The notes beneath the pieces were generated by a model, which saw only the letters and a list, made by a program, of their open reading frames with translations, had not been told where the DNA came from and made no database searches. A stretch of 64,000 bases of DNA from Agromyces sp. CF514 (GTDB lineage: Bacteria; Actinomycetota; Actinomycetes; Actinomycetales; Microbacteriaceae): assembly GCF_900113185.1 (NCBI RefSeq), contig NZ_FOZD01000003.1, positions 62,001 through 126,000 on the forward strand, read 5' to 3'. The translations under genes and the position numbers were made by a program. Positions 1-8,227 of the stretch are shown here, piece after piece; position 1 is the stretch's first letter; each line of letters opens with the position of its first letter.

Positions 1-106
1 GTATCGAGACCAGCCGGGGCCTCTGGCGGGGTCGGGTCTCGATACGGCGCTGGCGCGCCTACTCGACCGGCGGGGCTCGCCGCCGCGCTCGCTCCTCGAC
101 TGGCGG
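1..106. repeat. Intergenic inverted-repeat element, copy 1
   Basis: The stretch carries GTATCGAGAC near its left edge and, inverted, GTCTCGATAC at 37-46. Positions 35-68 are a 34-base core that recurs without change at 33942-33975, and a related reverse-oriented form lies at 7906-7938. The element sits immediately downstream of the minus-strand gene at 113. Repeats of this kind, with TATCGAGA ends and CTCGAC blocks, are common between genes in Microbacteriaceae. No mobility gene is seen, so it is best described as a REP-like palindromic repeat. It may extend left of the window. Confidence 0.75.
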
Positions 107-112
107 AGCCCA

Positions 113-1156
113 TCAGAACCCCAGGGCTCCGAGCTGCTCGACGGTCGAGGCGACCGCGCCGACGTTGCGCACGCCTGCCTCGGTCGACGGGAAGTCGAGC
201 ACGACGTACCGCTTCTGCTGCACGGCGGGCAGGGTGGCGGTGGCGGGGTTCGCCTCGAGCTGGGCGATCTTCTGGTCGGCGGTGTTCCATGCGGCGTCGA
301 CGAGCACGATGACGTCGGGGTTCGCGTCGACGATGGCCTCCCAGCTCATCGAGGTCCAGGTGTCGTGCACGTCCTTCGCGACGTTGTCGAGGCCCGCGGC
401 CCCCATGATCATCTGCGGTGCGCCGATGCCGGCTCCCACGTAGGGCGTCTCGTCGCCCGAGCTGTACCAGAGGGCCGTGAGCCCCTCGTCGTTCGGCTCG
501 ATCGCGTCGAGCGCGGCCCGCTGGTCGGCGACCAGGTCGGCTGCGGCATCCGGAACCCCGAAGAGGTCGCCGGCCTCGCCGAACTCGCGGAACACCTCGT
601 CGAACGTGAGCGGGTCGGGCATGTAGCCCTCGGCCTTGCACGCGGCCGGGGCGACGTAGGTCGCGACGCCGAGCTTCGCGAGGTCGCTGCGCTCGCCCGC
701 GCCCTCGGCCGACAGGTTCGACTCCCAGCCGGCGAAGACGAGGTCGGGCTCGAGCGCGAGCGTCGCCTCCTGCGAGGGCACCTTGTCGGAGACGACCTCG
801 ATGCCGGATGCCGCGTCGGCGTACTCGTCGGGCACCGGGCCGTCGCTGAAGGCCGAGCCGATCACGCGGTCGGCGAGGCCGAGCGCGAGCATGAGCTCGA
901 GCGTCGACGACTTGATGGTGAGCACGCGCTCGGGGGCGGCTTCGAGCGTGACCTCGGTGCCGCAGTTGTCGACGGTGATCGGGTAGGCGGATGCCGCGGC
1001 CTCGGCCGAGGGGTCGGCGCCGCCGGTCGAGGCGGCGGTCGGGGCGGCGCAGCCGGCGAGCAGGAGCGCTGCGGCCGGGATCGCGAGTGCGGCGGCGAGG
1101 CGAGCGGGGCGCGCGGCGGGGCGCGCGGCCAGGGGGTGACGGCGGGAGATGGGCAT
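113..1156 (-). CDS. Putative F420-0 ABC transporter substrate-binding lipoprotein
   Basis: The 347-residue protein has a basic N-terminus, a hydrophobic segment and a lipobox ending LLLAGC (Cys36), so it should be a membrane-anchored binding protein outside the cell. The mature part is of the BtuF/FhuD type, with the early APERVLTIKSS block and a second lobe ending in the WEAIVDANPDVIVLVD block. The combination of DNCGTEVT, SDKVPSQEAT and FAGWESNLSAEG resembles the actinobacterial group proposed to bind F420-0, the coenzyme lacking its glutamate tail, rather than haem or siderophore binders. GGAGG lies 5 bases before ATG. Permease and ATPase partners would be left of the window. The presence of cofD at 21084 and several LLM enzymes fits an F420-using cell. 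The ligand is assigned from family resemblance only; an iron-chelate ligand is the main alternative. Confidence 0.7.
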   Translation of the reverse strand: MPISRRHPLAARPAARPARLAAALAIPAAALLLAGCAAPTAASTGGADPSAEAAASAYPITVDNCGTEVTLEAAPERVLTIKSSTLELMLALGLADRVIGSAFSDGPVPDEYADAASGIEVVSDKVPSQEATLALEPDLVFAGWESNLSAEGAGERSDLAKLGVATYVAPAACKAEGYMPDPLTFDEVFREFGEAGDLFGVPDAAADLVADQRAALDAIEPNDEGLTALWYSSGDETPYVGAGIGAPQMIMGAAGLDNVAKDVHDTWTSMSWEAIVDANPDVIVLVDAAWNTADQKIAQLEANPATATLPAVQQKRYVVLDFPSTEAGVRNVGAVASTVEQLGALGF

Positions 1157-1292
1157 GGTTCCTCCGGGAAAGGTCTGGTGCGGACTTCGACAGATGTCGA
1201 CGACTCACGGCCCAATCCCGGGCCATCACGACCGATCAGCCTGATCGGCGGTCGGGTTCATCCTACGGCGGGTGCCGATTCGGAATCAATAC

Positions 1293-1310
1293 TGGATTCT
1301 GGATCCAGAA
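1293..1310 (+). promoter_or_regulatory. Operator A, upstream of the 1366 operon
   Basis: The 13-mer GGATTCTGGATCC at 1294-1306 fits the pattern GGATNCNGNATCC also found at 12178 and 12348. From 1293 the site matches the one at 12347 in 17 of 20 positions, including the flank ATCCAGAA. It also contains the perfect 16-bp palindrome ATTCTGGATCCAGAAT (1296-1311). It lies about 55 bases before the ATG at 1366, the position expected of a repressor or activator site. The binding protein is not identifiable here; length and symmetry suit a GntR- or LacI-sized dimer. Confidence 0.65.
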
Positions 1311-1365
1311 TACGCAAAGATGACTCTGCACCGCTGCTTCGCCGATCCGAGAGGACCCGCACCAC

Positions 1366-2343
1366 ATGATCACCACGAACGTCGAGTTCATCAGCGAGGG
1401 CGATCGCCTCGCCGCGATCTGGCGAACGCCCGAGACCCCCGGTCCGTACCGCGCGATCGTGCAGGGCCCCGGCTGGCTCGGCCTGAAGGACGCCAAGCTC
1501 TACGTGCGCTACCACGAGGCGCTCGTCGCCGCCGGGTTCGCCGTGCTCGTCTTCGACTACCGCGGCTTCGGCGACTCCGAGGGCGACCGCGGCATCCTCT
1601 CGCCCGCACGCCAGCTGCAGGACCTCGTGAACGCGGTCACCTACCTGACCACGCGCGACGACGTGGTCGCCGACGCGATCGGCGTCTTCGGCACGGGCGG
1701 CACCGGTGGCGGCAACGCGGTGCTGCTCGCCGACGCCGACCCGCGCGTCAAGGCGGCCGTCAGCCAGGTGCCCGTCGCCGACGGCACCGATTGGCTGCAC
1801 CGCATGCGCCAGGAGCACGAGTGGCTCGCCTTCCTCGCGAGCCTCGACGAGGACCGCAGGCTGCGCGTGACCACCGGTGCCGGCCGGCTCGTGCACCCCC
1901 GCGAGGAGATCATGGTGCCGACGCCCGAGCGCCGCGCCACCACGATCAAGGCCGACGTCGACGACCGCATCCCGAGCGCGATCCCGCTCTCGTGCGCCGA
2001 GGAGATCCTCGCGTACAAGCCCATCGCGGCCGCCGAGCGACTGACCACCCCGCTGCTCGTCATCGGCGTCGAGGGCGACGCGACCACGCCGACCGACCAC
2101 GCCGAGGCGCTCTACGCCGCGGCGAAGGGCCCGAAGCAGCTCGTCATGCAGCGGCACACCACCCACTACGCGGCCTACGACCGGTACTGGACCGAGACCA
2201 CCCCGCTGATCGTCGACTGGCTCGACCGCTACGTGCGCCCGAGCGACGTCGAGGTCCGCACCACCCGCTCGCCCCGATCGGGCGAGCTCACCGAACGCCT
2301 GGAGGCACCCGTGAAGGCAGCACTCGAGGAGGCCGTGCGATGA
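1366..2343 (+). CDS. Alpha/beta-hydrolase-like protein with atypical nucleophile loop
   Basis: This 325-residue protein has an alpha/beta-hydrolase layout: a FDYRGFGDSEG strand-turn near residue 65, the nucleophile elbow region at 106-117, an acid loop GVEGDATTP near 238 and a histidine loop HTTHYAAY near 265. The usual GxSxG elbow is absent. In its place is the glycine-rich stretch GTGGTGGGN (109-117), where Thr113 in GGTGG is the only hydroxyl in a plausible position. It may therefore be a Thr-dependent enzyme, a lyase or cofactor-free type, or inactive. It is the first gene of an operon and overlaps the cyclic amidohydrolase by 4 bases, which suggests the two act on the same molecule. GAGAGGA lies ahead of ATG. 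The substrate is unknown. Confidence 0.75.
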   Translation: MITTNVEFISEGDRLAAIWRTPETPGPYRAIVQGPGWLGLKDAKLYVRYHEALVAAGFAVLVFDYRGFGDSEGDRGILSPARQLQDLVNAVTYLTTRDDVVADAIGVFGTGGTGGGNAVLLADADPRVKAAVSQVPVADGTDWLHRMRQEHEWLAFLASLDEDRRLRVTTGAGRLVHPREEIMVPTPERRATTIKADVDDRIPSAIPLSCAEEILAYKPIAAAERLTTPLLVIGVEGDATTPTDHAEALYAAAKGPKQLVMQRHTTHYAAYDRYWTETTPLIVDWLDRYVRPSDVEVRTTRSPRSGELTERLEAPVKAALEEAVR

Positions 2344-3752
2344 GCATCGACCTCAGGATCAGCGGCGGCACCGTCGTCACCCCGAGCGGCCCGGTCGCCG
2401 GCGACCTGCTCGTGCACGGCGGAAAGGTCGCGGGTGTCGTCGCACGTGACGTCGCCGTCGACGCCGAGCGCACGATCGACGCGTCGGGCCGGCTCGTGCT
2501 GCCCGGCATGGTCGACGTGCACGTGCACACCCGAGAGCCCGGCTACGAGCACAAGGACGACATCCTCACGACCTCGCGGCAGGCCGCCGCGGGCGGCGTC
2601 ACGACCATGTTCGGCATGCCGAACCTGAAGCCGCCGACCGTCGACGTCGAGACCCTCACCGACGTGTTCGACCGTTACACCTCGAGCTCGATCGTCGACT
2701 GGAACCACAACCCGGCGCCCACGAAGTTCGACGAGATCGTGCCCATGGCCGAGATGGGCATCAACGCCTTCAAGATCTACATGGTCGTCGACACGGGCCG
2801 CGACTACCCGCACCCGTCGGGCACCGGCATCCACGACCACGGCCACCTGCTCGAGATCATGGACCGCATCGCCCCCACCGGCAAGCGGTTCATCGTGCAC
2901 CCGCACGACCAGAAGCTCATGGACTACATCGAGGGCGCGGTGCTCGCCAGCGGCGACAACACGCCCGAGGGCTACGCGTCCGCGTACGCGGCCCGCGAGG
3001 GCGTCATCTGGGACACGGCGATCGACGTCGTGCTGCGCCTGGCCGAGGCATCCGGATGCCCCGTGCACATCGCGCACATCCAGACGCGCCGCTCGATCGA
3101 GGCCGTGCGCCGGGCCAAGGCCAACGGCGTCGACGTGACGTGCGAGGTCAACCACTGGGCGCCGTTCCTCTCCACCTGGGAGGACGTGCAGACCCTCGGC
3201 CCCTACGCGCTGTCGTACTGGGTTCCCGACGAGAACCGCCTCGCGATCTGGGAGGGCATGCGCGACGGCACCATCGACGTCGCGAGCTCCGACCACGCGC
3301 CGCACACGCGCGAGGAGAAGGAGATCGGCTGGACCCAGATGTGGAGCGCCCACACGGGCACCCCCGGCATCCAGTACTACTACGAGCTCATGCTCGACGC
3401 CGTGAACCGCGGCGAGCTCGAGCTCGAGCGCGTCGTCGAGATGGTCGCAGAGGTGCCCGCCGACAAGTTCGGCCTCGCGGGCGTCAAGGGCTCGCTCGAG
3501 GTCGGTGCCGACGCCGACATCGTGATCGCCGACATGGCGCACGAATGGACCATCACCGACGACGACGTGCTGTCGAAGATCGGCTGGACCCCCTACAACG
3601 GCCGCACGATCAGCGCGCGCATCGAGCGCACGCTCGTGCGCGGCCACGACGTGTACGCCGACGGCGTCGTCGTCGGCGAGCCCGGATTCGGGAAGCTCGC
3701 GGCCGCTCCGGCCGCACGAACGGCCGAACTGGCCGCAACAGAAGGGAAGTGA
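2340..3752 (+). CDS. Dihydroorotase-like cyclic amidohydrolase
   Basis: The 470-residue protein is a metal-dependent hydrolase of the dihydroorotase/hydantoinase/allantoinase superfamily. It begins with the small beta-domain block ISGGTVVTPSG and has the metal-binding VDVHVHTREPG motif near residue 60, further His ligands at IVHPHD (about 182) and VHIAHIQ (about 241), and the catalytic Asp region ASSDHAPHTREEKE near 316. HxHxREP is closer to dihydroorotase than to dihydropyrimidinase. Enzymes of this group open cyclic ureides or imides by hydrolysing a ring amide bond. Because pyrE is elsewhere and the neighbours are catabolic, a biosynthetic role is unlikely. The start at 2340 shares ATGA with the previous stop. 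The real substrate cannot be read from the sequence. Confidence 0.8.
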   Translation: MSIDLRISGGTVVTPSGPVAGDLLVHGGKVAGVVARDVAVDAERTIDASGRLVLPGMVDVHVHTREPGYEHKDDILTTSRQAAAGGVTTMFGMPNLKPPTVDVETLTDVFDRYTSSSIVDWNHNPAPTKFDEIVPMAEMGINAFKIYMVVDTGRDYPHPSGTGIHDHGHLLEIMDRIAPTGKRFIVHPHDQKLMDYIEGAVLASGDNTPEGYASAYAAREGVIWDTAIDVVLRLAEASGCPVHIAHIQTRRSIEAVRRAKANGVDVTCEVNHWAPFLSTWEDVQTLGPYALSYWVPDENRLAIWEGMRDGTIDVASSDHAPHTREEKEIGWTQMWSAHTGTPGIQYYYELMLDAVNRGELELERVVEMVAEVPADKFGLAGVKGSLEVGADADIVIADMAHEWTITDDDVLSKIGWTPYNGRTISARIERTLVRGHDVYADGVVVGEPGFGKLAAAPAARTAELAATEGK

Positions 3753-3754
3753 CC

Positions 3755-4753
3755 ATGAAATTCGGTCTGCTGCTGCCGCACTTCGGCGAAGAGGCGAGCA
3801 AGGAGAAGCTCCTCGAGGGCTCCCAGCTCGCCGAGAAGATGGGCTTCGACTCGGTCTGGGTCCGCGACCACCTGGTCTTCGAGCCGCACGGCGAGATGGA
3901 GAAGCCGAACCGCACCTTCTACGACGCGCTCACCACGCTCACCGCGATCGGCGCCGTCACCGAGAAGCTCGAGCTCGGCACCGGGTCGCTCATCCCGTTC
4001 CGCCACCCGCTCGTGACCGCGCTCATGGCCGGCACGATCACCCAGCTCGTCGGACCGCGCCTGATCCTGGGCTTCGGCGCGGGCACCTTCGACCACGAGT
4101 TCGAGGCGGTCGGCTGGGGCGACATGAACCGCGTCGAGGCCGTGCGCTCGAACGCCGAGATCCTGAAGCGCGTGTTCACCGAGAACGACGTCACCTACGA
4201 CGACGGCATCTTCTCGTTCGAGAACGTGACGATCGAGCCGAAGCCCGTCGGCGGCCCGGTGCCGTTCTGGTACTGCGGTGCGACCCCCGCCTCGGCCCGC
4301 CTCGCGGCCGAGTACGCCGACGGCTGGATGCCCGGCCGCATCTCGCTGAAGACCATGGAGAAGCGCATCGCGACCATGCGCGACATGACGGATGCCTCGG
4401 GCCGCCCGATGCCGACCATCGCCGTCATTCCGCCCACCTCGATCGAGGAGACCCGTGAAGAGGCGCTGAAGCACGTGAACATCCCCGGGCTGCTCGCCTG
4501 GGCGAACAAGGCGCGGTTCACGGTCAAGCCCGAGTCGGGCAGCTTCCAGACCGTCGAGGACCTCGAGGGCCAGCTCATCGTCGGCAGCCCCGACGAGGCC
4601 GTCGAGGAGATCCGCAAGTTCGAGGCCATCGGCACCGAGCACCTCGTGTTCGACTTCCGGTTCAAGTTCGACCGGTTCTTCGAGCAGATCGAGCTGCTCG
4701 GCACCGAGGTGCTGCCGAAGCTGCGCGAGCACGCGGCCGTTCCCGTCGGCTGA
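3755..4753 (+). CDS. LLM-class flavin/F420-dependent oxidoreductase
   Basis: This 332-residue protein belongs to the luciferase-like monooxygenase superfamily. It starts MKFGLLLPHFG, has the family blocks MGFDSVWVRDH (about 30-40), LELGTGSLIPFRHP (about 75-88), LILGFGAG and WYCGATPASARLAAEYADGW (about 170-190), and ends with the usual substrate-loop helix. Members use reduced FMN or F420H2 to oxygenate or reduce small molecules. It sits 2 bases after the amidohydrolase stop and before the ABC genes, which suggests it opens or modifies the imported compound. RutA, the pyrimidine ring-opening oxygenase, is a distant relative, and the RidA gene downstream recalls RutC. The cofactor cannot be decided from sequence; the genome does appear to make F420. 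Confidence 0.82.
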   Translation: MKFGLLLPHFGEEASKEKLLEGSQLAEKMGFDSVWVRDHLVFEPHGEMEKPNRTFYDALTTLTAIGAVTEKLELGTGSLIPFRHPLVTALMAGTITQLVGPRLILGFGAGTFDHEFEAVGWGDMNRVEAVRSNAEILKRVFTENDVTYDDGIFSFENVTIEPKPVGGPVPFWYCGATPASARLAAEYADGWMPGRISLKTMEKRIATMRDMTDASGRPMPTIAVIPPTSIEETREEALKHVNIPGLLAWANKARFTVKPESGSFQTVEDLEGQLIVGSPDEAVEEIRKFEAIGTEHLVFDFRFKFDRFFEQIELLGTEVLPKLREHAAVPVG

Positions 4754-4765
4754 GCGACCATGGGT

Positions 4766-4800
4766 CGGGGAGCGCCGATGCCTCGCGCCGACGCTCCCCG
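4766..4800 (+). terminator. Intra-operon hairpin before ABC genes
   Basis: CGGGGAGCG at 4766-4774 pairs perfectly with CGCTCCCCG at 4792-4800, leaving a 17-base loop. There is no T-run, so it may be a weak terminator or RNA-stability hairpin separating the enzyme genes from the transporter genes. The rest of the 113-base gap holds only the ribosome site of the next gene. Confidence 0.45.
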
Positions 4801-4866
4801 GCCGCCCAGGGGCTTCGCACCCCGACCGCCGAGACCCGTACCGAGACCGATGTGGAGAGACAGGAC

Positions 4867-5715
4867 ATGACGATGACGACGACCGCCGCCGGATCCGAAC
4901 CGGCCGAGCCCGCGGCATCCGCCCCGCTCATCTCGGTGCGCGACCTGACGGTGAGCTACCACGTGGCACGCACCGGGGCGACCCTGACTGCGGTCGAGGG
5001 CGTGGACCTCGACGTGCACGAGGGCGAGTTCGTGACCGTGCTCGGCCCGTCGGGCTGCGGCAAGACGACCGTGATGAACGTCATCGCCGGACTCGTGAAG
5101 CCCACGTCGGGCGAGGTGCTCGTCGACGGGCGGCCCGTGACCGGCCCCGGCCCGGATCGGGCGGTGGTCTTCCAGGACTACGCGCTGCTTCCGTGGCGCA
5201 CGGTCTTCGACAACGTGAAGTTCGGCCTCGAGATGCAGAAGCGCCTGAAGGGCGACGGATGGCGCGAGCGCGTGCAGGAGGCGATCGAGCTGGTCGGGCT
5301 GCGGGGCTTCGAGTCGTCGTACCCGAAGGAGCTCTCGGGCGGCATGCAGCAGCGGGTGGGCCTGGCGCGGGCGATCGTCGCAGAGCCGAAGATCCTGCTC
5401 ATGGACGAGCCGCTCGGCGCGGTCGACGCGCTCACCCGCGAGGTCATGCGCGACGAGATCGAGAAGCTCATCGCGGCGACCGGCAAGACCGTGCTCTTCA
5501 TCACGCACTCGATCGAGGAGGCGATCCTGCTCGGCGACCGCATCGTCGTGTTCAAGAGCCATCCGGGCGCGATCAAGGAGGTCATCGAGACGGGGCTCGC
5601 GCGCCCGCGCTCCGAGCGCAGCGTGCAGTCCGACCCGCGATTCCTCGAGCTGCGCGACCACCTGTGGGACGCGCTGCAGGCCGAGGCCGAGGCCGCTGCG
5701 GTGGGCGGCTCATGA
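4867..5715 (+). CDS. ABC transporter ATP-binding protein (SsuB/TauB type)
   Basis: The 282-residue ATPase has Walker A GPSGCGKTT (about residues 60-68), a Q-loop in VFQDYALLPW, the signature LSGGMQQR, Walker B ILLMDEP and the H-loop THS. The DYALLPWRTVFDNV block is typical of the nitrate/sulfonate/taurine importer group. It should energise the two permeases that follow. I chose ATG 4867 because GGAGAG lies 7 bases upstream; an in-frame GTG at 4852 is poorly spaced. Its stop overlaps the next ATG. The operon has no binding protein; the lone THI5-like lipoprotein at 11026 shares the same operator and is the obvious candidate. Confidence 0.88.
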   Translation: MTMTTTAAGSEPAEPAASAPLISVRDLTVSYHVARTGATLTAVEGVDLDVHEGEFVTVLGPSGCGKTTVMNVIAGLVKPTSGEVLVDGRPVTGPGPDRAVVFQDYALLPWRTVFDNVKFGLEMQKRLKGDGWRERVQEAIELVGLRGFESSYPKELSGGMQQRVGLARAIVAEPKILLMDEPLGAVDALTREVMRDEIEKLIAATGKTVLFITHSIEEAILLGDRIVVFKSHPGAIKEVIETGLARPRSERSVQSDPRFLELRDHLWDALQAEAEAAAVGGS

Positions 5716-6548
5716 GCGTGCTCTTCGCGAGCGGCGGCCCGCGCGCCGGCCGCGGCGGGGTCGCGGAATGGCTCGGCGGGCTCTCGACGGGCGGCAAGGC
5801 CGTGGTCATCGCCGTCGAGGTCTTCGTCGTGCTGCTCGTCTGGCAGCTCGTCGTCGGCTACTGGGGGCTCATCAACCCCGTGTTCTTCCCGCCGCCGCTG
5901 GCGATCGCGCAGGGGTTCGCCGAGATCGTGGCCAACGGCACGCTCGTCGCGAACGCGGCGGTCTCGCTGCAGGCGTGGCTCACGGGATTCACGATCGCGG
6001 TGATCGTCGGCATTCCGGTGGGCCTGCTCATGGGCGCCTCGCTGCCGGTCGACAAGGTCGTGGGGCCGATCGCGTGGACCATCTACGCGACGCCCGCCAT
6101 CGCCTACCAGCCGCTCGCGAAGGCCTGGTTCGGCTTCGGCATCGGCCCCGTGATCTTCCTCGTCGTGATCAGCGCGCTGTTCCCGATCATGCTGAACATC
6201 GCGGCGGGCATGCGCACGACGAGCCCCTCGCTGCTGCGGGCGGCTCGCGTCTACGGCGGGTCGCAGGTCGACCTGTATCGCCGCGTGTTCCTGCCGTCGA
6301 CCGTGCCGTTCCTCTTCGCAGGCCTCCGGCAGGCGGTCGTGCTCGCGACGATCGGCATGGTCGTGGCCGAGCTGTCGGGCTCGTCGAGCGGCATGGGCGC
6401 GCTCATCATCAGGGCCGCCAACACCTATCAGACCGACCAGGCGTTCGCCGCGATCGGCGTCGTCGTGTGCTGGAGCGTCGGCATGACGGGCGTCGTGACG
6501 CTCGTCGAGCGCTGGGTCGCACCGTGGACGAGGAAGGCACGACGATGA
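5712..6548 (+). CDS. ABC transporter permease (SsuC type), first of two
   Basis: The 278-residue membrane protein has about six hydrophobic helices and a BPD_transp_1-type coupling loop around VYGGSQVDLYRRVFLPSTVP, the contact site for the ATPase. The early FFPPPLAIAQGF motif is typical of permeases of the nitrate/sulfonate/thiamine-precursor importer group. It starts on ATG overlapping the ATPase stop (ATGA) and ends overlapping the next permease (ATGA), so the genes are translationally coupled. Two different permeases in one operon suggests a heterodimeric channel. The substrate is unknown; the importer family favours small anionic or heterocyclic compounds. Confidence 0.86.
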   Translation: MSVLFASGGPRAGRGGVAEWLGGLSTGGKAVVIAVEVFVVLLVWQLVVGYWGLINPVFFPPPLAIAQGFAEIVANGTLVANAAVSLQAWLTGFTIAVIVGIPVGLLMGASLPVDKVVGPIAWTIYATPAIAYQPLAKAWFGFGIGPVIFLVVISALFPIMLNIAAGMRTTSPSLLRAARVYGGSQVDLYRRVFLPSTVPFLFAGLRQAVVLATIGMVVAELSGSSSGMGALIIRAANTYQTDQAFAAIGVVVCWSVGMTGVVTLVERWVAPWTRKARR

Positions 6549-7408
6549 CCGCGACCGTCTCGATCGAGGCGCTGAACGCGCCCGCCCCGCGCCGCCGCGG
6601 ACCGGGCTCACCCGACGGTCGCGGCCTTCGCGGCCCGAGCAAGTGGACCTGGCTGCTGCTCGGCGTGATCGCCGCGATCCTGCTGGTCTGGGAGGCTGTG
6701 GTCTCGTGGCTGCATCTCGTGCCCGAGGCGTTCCTGCCGCCGCCCACCGCGGTCTTCGCCGCGTTCCTGCAGCTGCTCGTCGACCCCGAGTTCTGGCAGG
6801 CGTTCGCGTTCAGCATGCAGAACCTGCTCATCGGGCTCGTGCTCGCGGTGGTCGTCGGCGTGGTCGTCGGTCTCGCCGTCGGCTGGTCGCCGGTACTGCG
6901 TTTCACCGTCGCGCCGTTCCTCTGGCTGCTCTACTCGACTCCCAAGGTCGCGCTCGCGCCGCTCTTCATCCTCGTGCTGGGGCTCGGCAACGAGTCGAAG
7001 ATCGCGCTGGTGTTCCTGCTCGCGGTGTTCCCGATCATCCTCAACACCATGGAGGGCGCGGTCACCGTGCAGGCCTCGCTCGTGAACGCGGGCCGGGTCT
7101 ACGGCGTGAACGGGGTCGCGCTCGGGTGGAAGGTGATCCTGCCGTCGACGCTGCCGTACATCCTCGCGGGCATCCAGCGCGGTGCCGCGCTCGGCTTCAC
7201 GGGCGAGGTGCTGGGCGAGTTCCTCGGCGGAACCGGCGGCCTCGGCCACATGCTCGAGTTCGCCGCCTACCAGTTCCAGATGGACGAGGCGATCGCCATG
7301 GTGATCGTCATGGTCATCATCGCGAACCTCACGCTCGCGCTCATCTCGGTGCTGCGCAAGAGGCTCGCGCCCTGGTACGACGACCGGCAGATCATGGGCC
7401 GCAGCTGA
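6545..7408 (+). CDS. ABC transporter permease (SsuC type), second of two
   Basis: This 287-residue protein has a 36-residue polar, Pro/Arg-rich N-terminus followed by about six membrane helices. It has the FLPPPTAVFAAF motif after helix 1 and the coupling loop VYGVNGVALGWKVILPSTLP. It is homologous to, but clearly different from, the preceding permease, so the pair probably forms the two halves of one channel rather than a recent duplication. Its start overlaps the previous stop by 4 bases, and its stop TGA shares one base with the ATG of the RidA gene, tying transport to enzyme expression. Confidence 0.86.
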   Translation: MTATVSIEALNAPAPRRRGPGSPDGRGLRGPSKWTWLLLGVIAAILLVWEAVVSWLHLVPEAFLPPPTAVFAAFLQLLVDPEFWQAFAFSMQNLLIGLVLAVVVGVVVGLAVGWSPVLRFTVAPFLWLLYSTPKVALAPLFILVLGLGNESKIALVFLLAVFPIILNTMEGAVTVQASLVNAGRVYGVNGVALGWKVILPSTLPYILAGIQRGAALGFTGEVLGEFLGGTGGLGHMLEFAAYQFQMDEAIAMVIVMVIIANLTLALISVLRKRLAPWYDDRQIMGRS

Positions 7409-7884
7409 TGGGCGCGTCGGTGAGCGGGTCGGTGGGCGAGCCGACGAGCGAGCGGATGCCGCGGCGCGAGGTCGTCACGCCGGCAGGCGTCTACCCGCCG
7501 ACCGCCGACTTCAGCCAGGCGATCCGGGTCACGGCGGGTGACCTCGTGTTCGTGAGCGGCATCATCGGCATGCGCCCCGACGGCACGATGCCGACGACCG
7601 CGCGCGAGCAGATCGAGCTCGCCTTCGAGAATCTCGTCGCGGTGCTCAGGGCGGCGGATGCCTCGCCCGACGACGTGGTGAAGGTGAACGTCTTCATCGG
7701 CGAGGAGTTCGCCCTCGTGCGCGACGACCTGCGCGAGATCCGTGCACGGCACTTCACGCACGACTTCCCGGTGTCGACGCTCGTGCAGGTCGCCGGGTTC
7801 GCCTCGCCCGCGTACCGCTTCGAGATCGAGGCGATCGCGGCGCCCCCGTCGCGTACGCCCCGGCCGGGGTCGTCGCTCGAGTAG
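7408..7884 (+). CDS. RidA/YjgF/RutC-family protein
   Basis: The 158-residue protein has the RidA fold signature: VTAGDLVFVSGIIGMRPDG, the helix with EQIELAFENLVAVLRAADAS, the VVKVNVFI strand and the C-terminal RFEIEAIA strand. RidA proteins hydrolyse reactive enamine/imine intermediates; RutC does a related job in pyrimidine ring opening. The canonical Arg of the RidA active site is not obvious in the ASPAYRFEIEAIA end, where Arg is two residues before Glu, so substrate may differ. An N-terminal extension of about 20 residues precedes the domain. The last codons and the TAG stop (CTCGAGTAG) fall in an intergenic-type repeat at 7876 onwards, so the natural C-terminus may have been altered. Confidence 0.82.
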   Translation: MGASVSGSVGEPTSERMPRREVVTPAGVYPPTADFSQAIRVTAGDLVFVSGIIGMRPDGTMPTTAREQIELAFENLVAVLRAADASPDDVVKVNVFIGEEFALVRDDLREIRARHFTHDFPVSTLVQVAGFASPAYRFEIEAIAAPPSRTPRPGSSLE

Positions 7885-7938
7885 CGACGAAGTACCCCAC
7901 CCGCCGGTCGAGGAGCGACGAAGGAGCGTATCGAGACC
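7872..7938. repeat. Intergenic REP-like element, copy 2
   Basis: Two partial units lie in tandem. The first (CTCGAGTAGCGACGAAG, 7876 onwards) covers the ridA stop codon. The second, at 7906-7938, runs from GGTCGAGGAGCG to GTATCGAGACC and is the reverse-oriented counterpart of the elements at 35-68 and 33942-33975. The element shows that these repeats reach into gene ends. Confidence 0.65.
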
Positions 7939-7953
7939 TGCCCACCAGAGACC

Positions 7954-7990
7954 GCCGGCCCCCGCGTCATGCGCGACAGCGGGGGCCGGC
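7954..7990 (+). terminator. Terminator after the transporter operon
   Basis: GCCGGCCCCCGC (7954-7965) and GCGGGGGCCGGC (7979-7990) form a perfect 12-bp stem with a 13-base loop, followed by TTCCT. This is a strong candidate for the end of the 1366-7884 operon. Confidence 0.7.
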
Positions 7991-8070
7991 TTCCTGCGTG
8001 CGCGTGCAGCATCACCCCGTAGGGTTGCGCGCACGGGGCCGTCCGAGCTCCCGATCAAAGGTCGTCACAC

Positions 8071-8214
8071 ATGTCCGACAAGTCCCCGAAGAAGTCCGCA
8101 TCGAAGACCGCGGCCACCCGCACGCTCAAGGAGAAGCGGGCCGACAAGAAGACGAAGGCAGCCGGCCGTTCCTCCGGCAGCGACATCACCGAGGCGACGC
8201 ACCGCAAGAAGTAA
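8071..8214 (+). CDS. Small lysine-rich protein, 47 aa
   Basis: The 47-residue open frame starts MSDKSPKKSASKT and ends EATHRKK, with about a quarter Lys/Arg and no hydrophobic segment. It uses ordinary codons of this genome and is followed at once by a strong terminator. Similar short, highly basic proteins are widespread in Microbacteriaceae, where they are left uncharacterised; nucleic-acid or ribosome association is plausible from charge alone. No clear Shine-Dalgarno sequence is seen (AAAGG about 13 bases upstream is distant). It is monocistronic, between the operon terminator at 7954 and that at 8228. Confidence 0.65.
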   Translation: MSDKSPKKSASKTAATRTLKEKRADKKTKAAGRSSGSDITEATHRKK

Positions 8215-8227
8215 CGCAGATCTCCCG

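Noticed and set aside
113..1156. Iron-siderophore binding protein
   Set aside because: Possible by fold, but the DNCGTEVT, SDKVPSQE and AGWESN motifs fit the F420-0 binder group better. Kept as an alternative rather than the main call.
2340..3752. Biosynthetic dihydroorotase (pyrC)
   Set aside because: The gene is embedded in a catabolic importer operon without other pyr genes, although its motifs are dihydroorotase-like.
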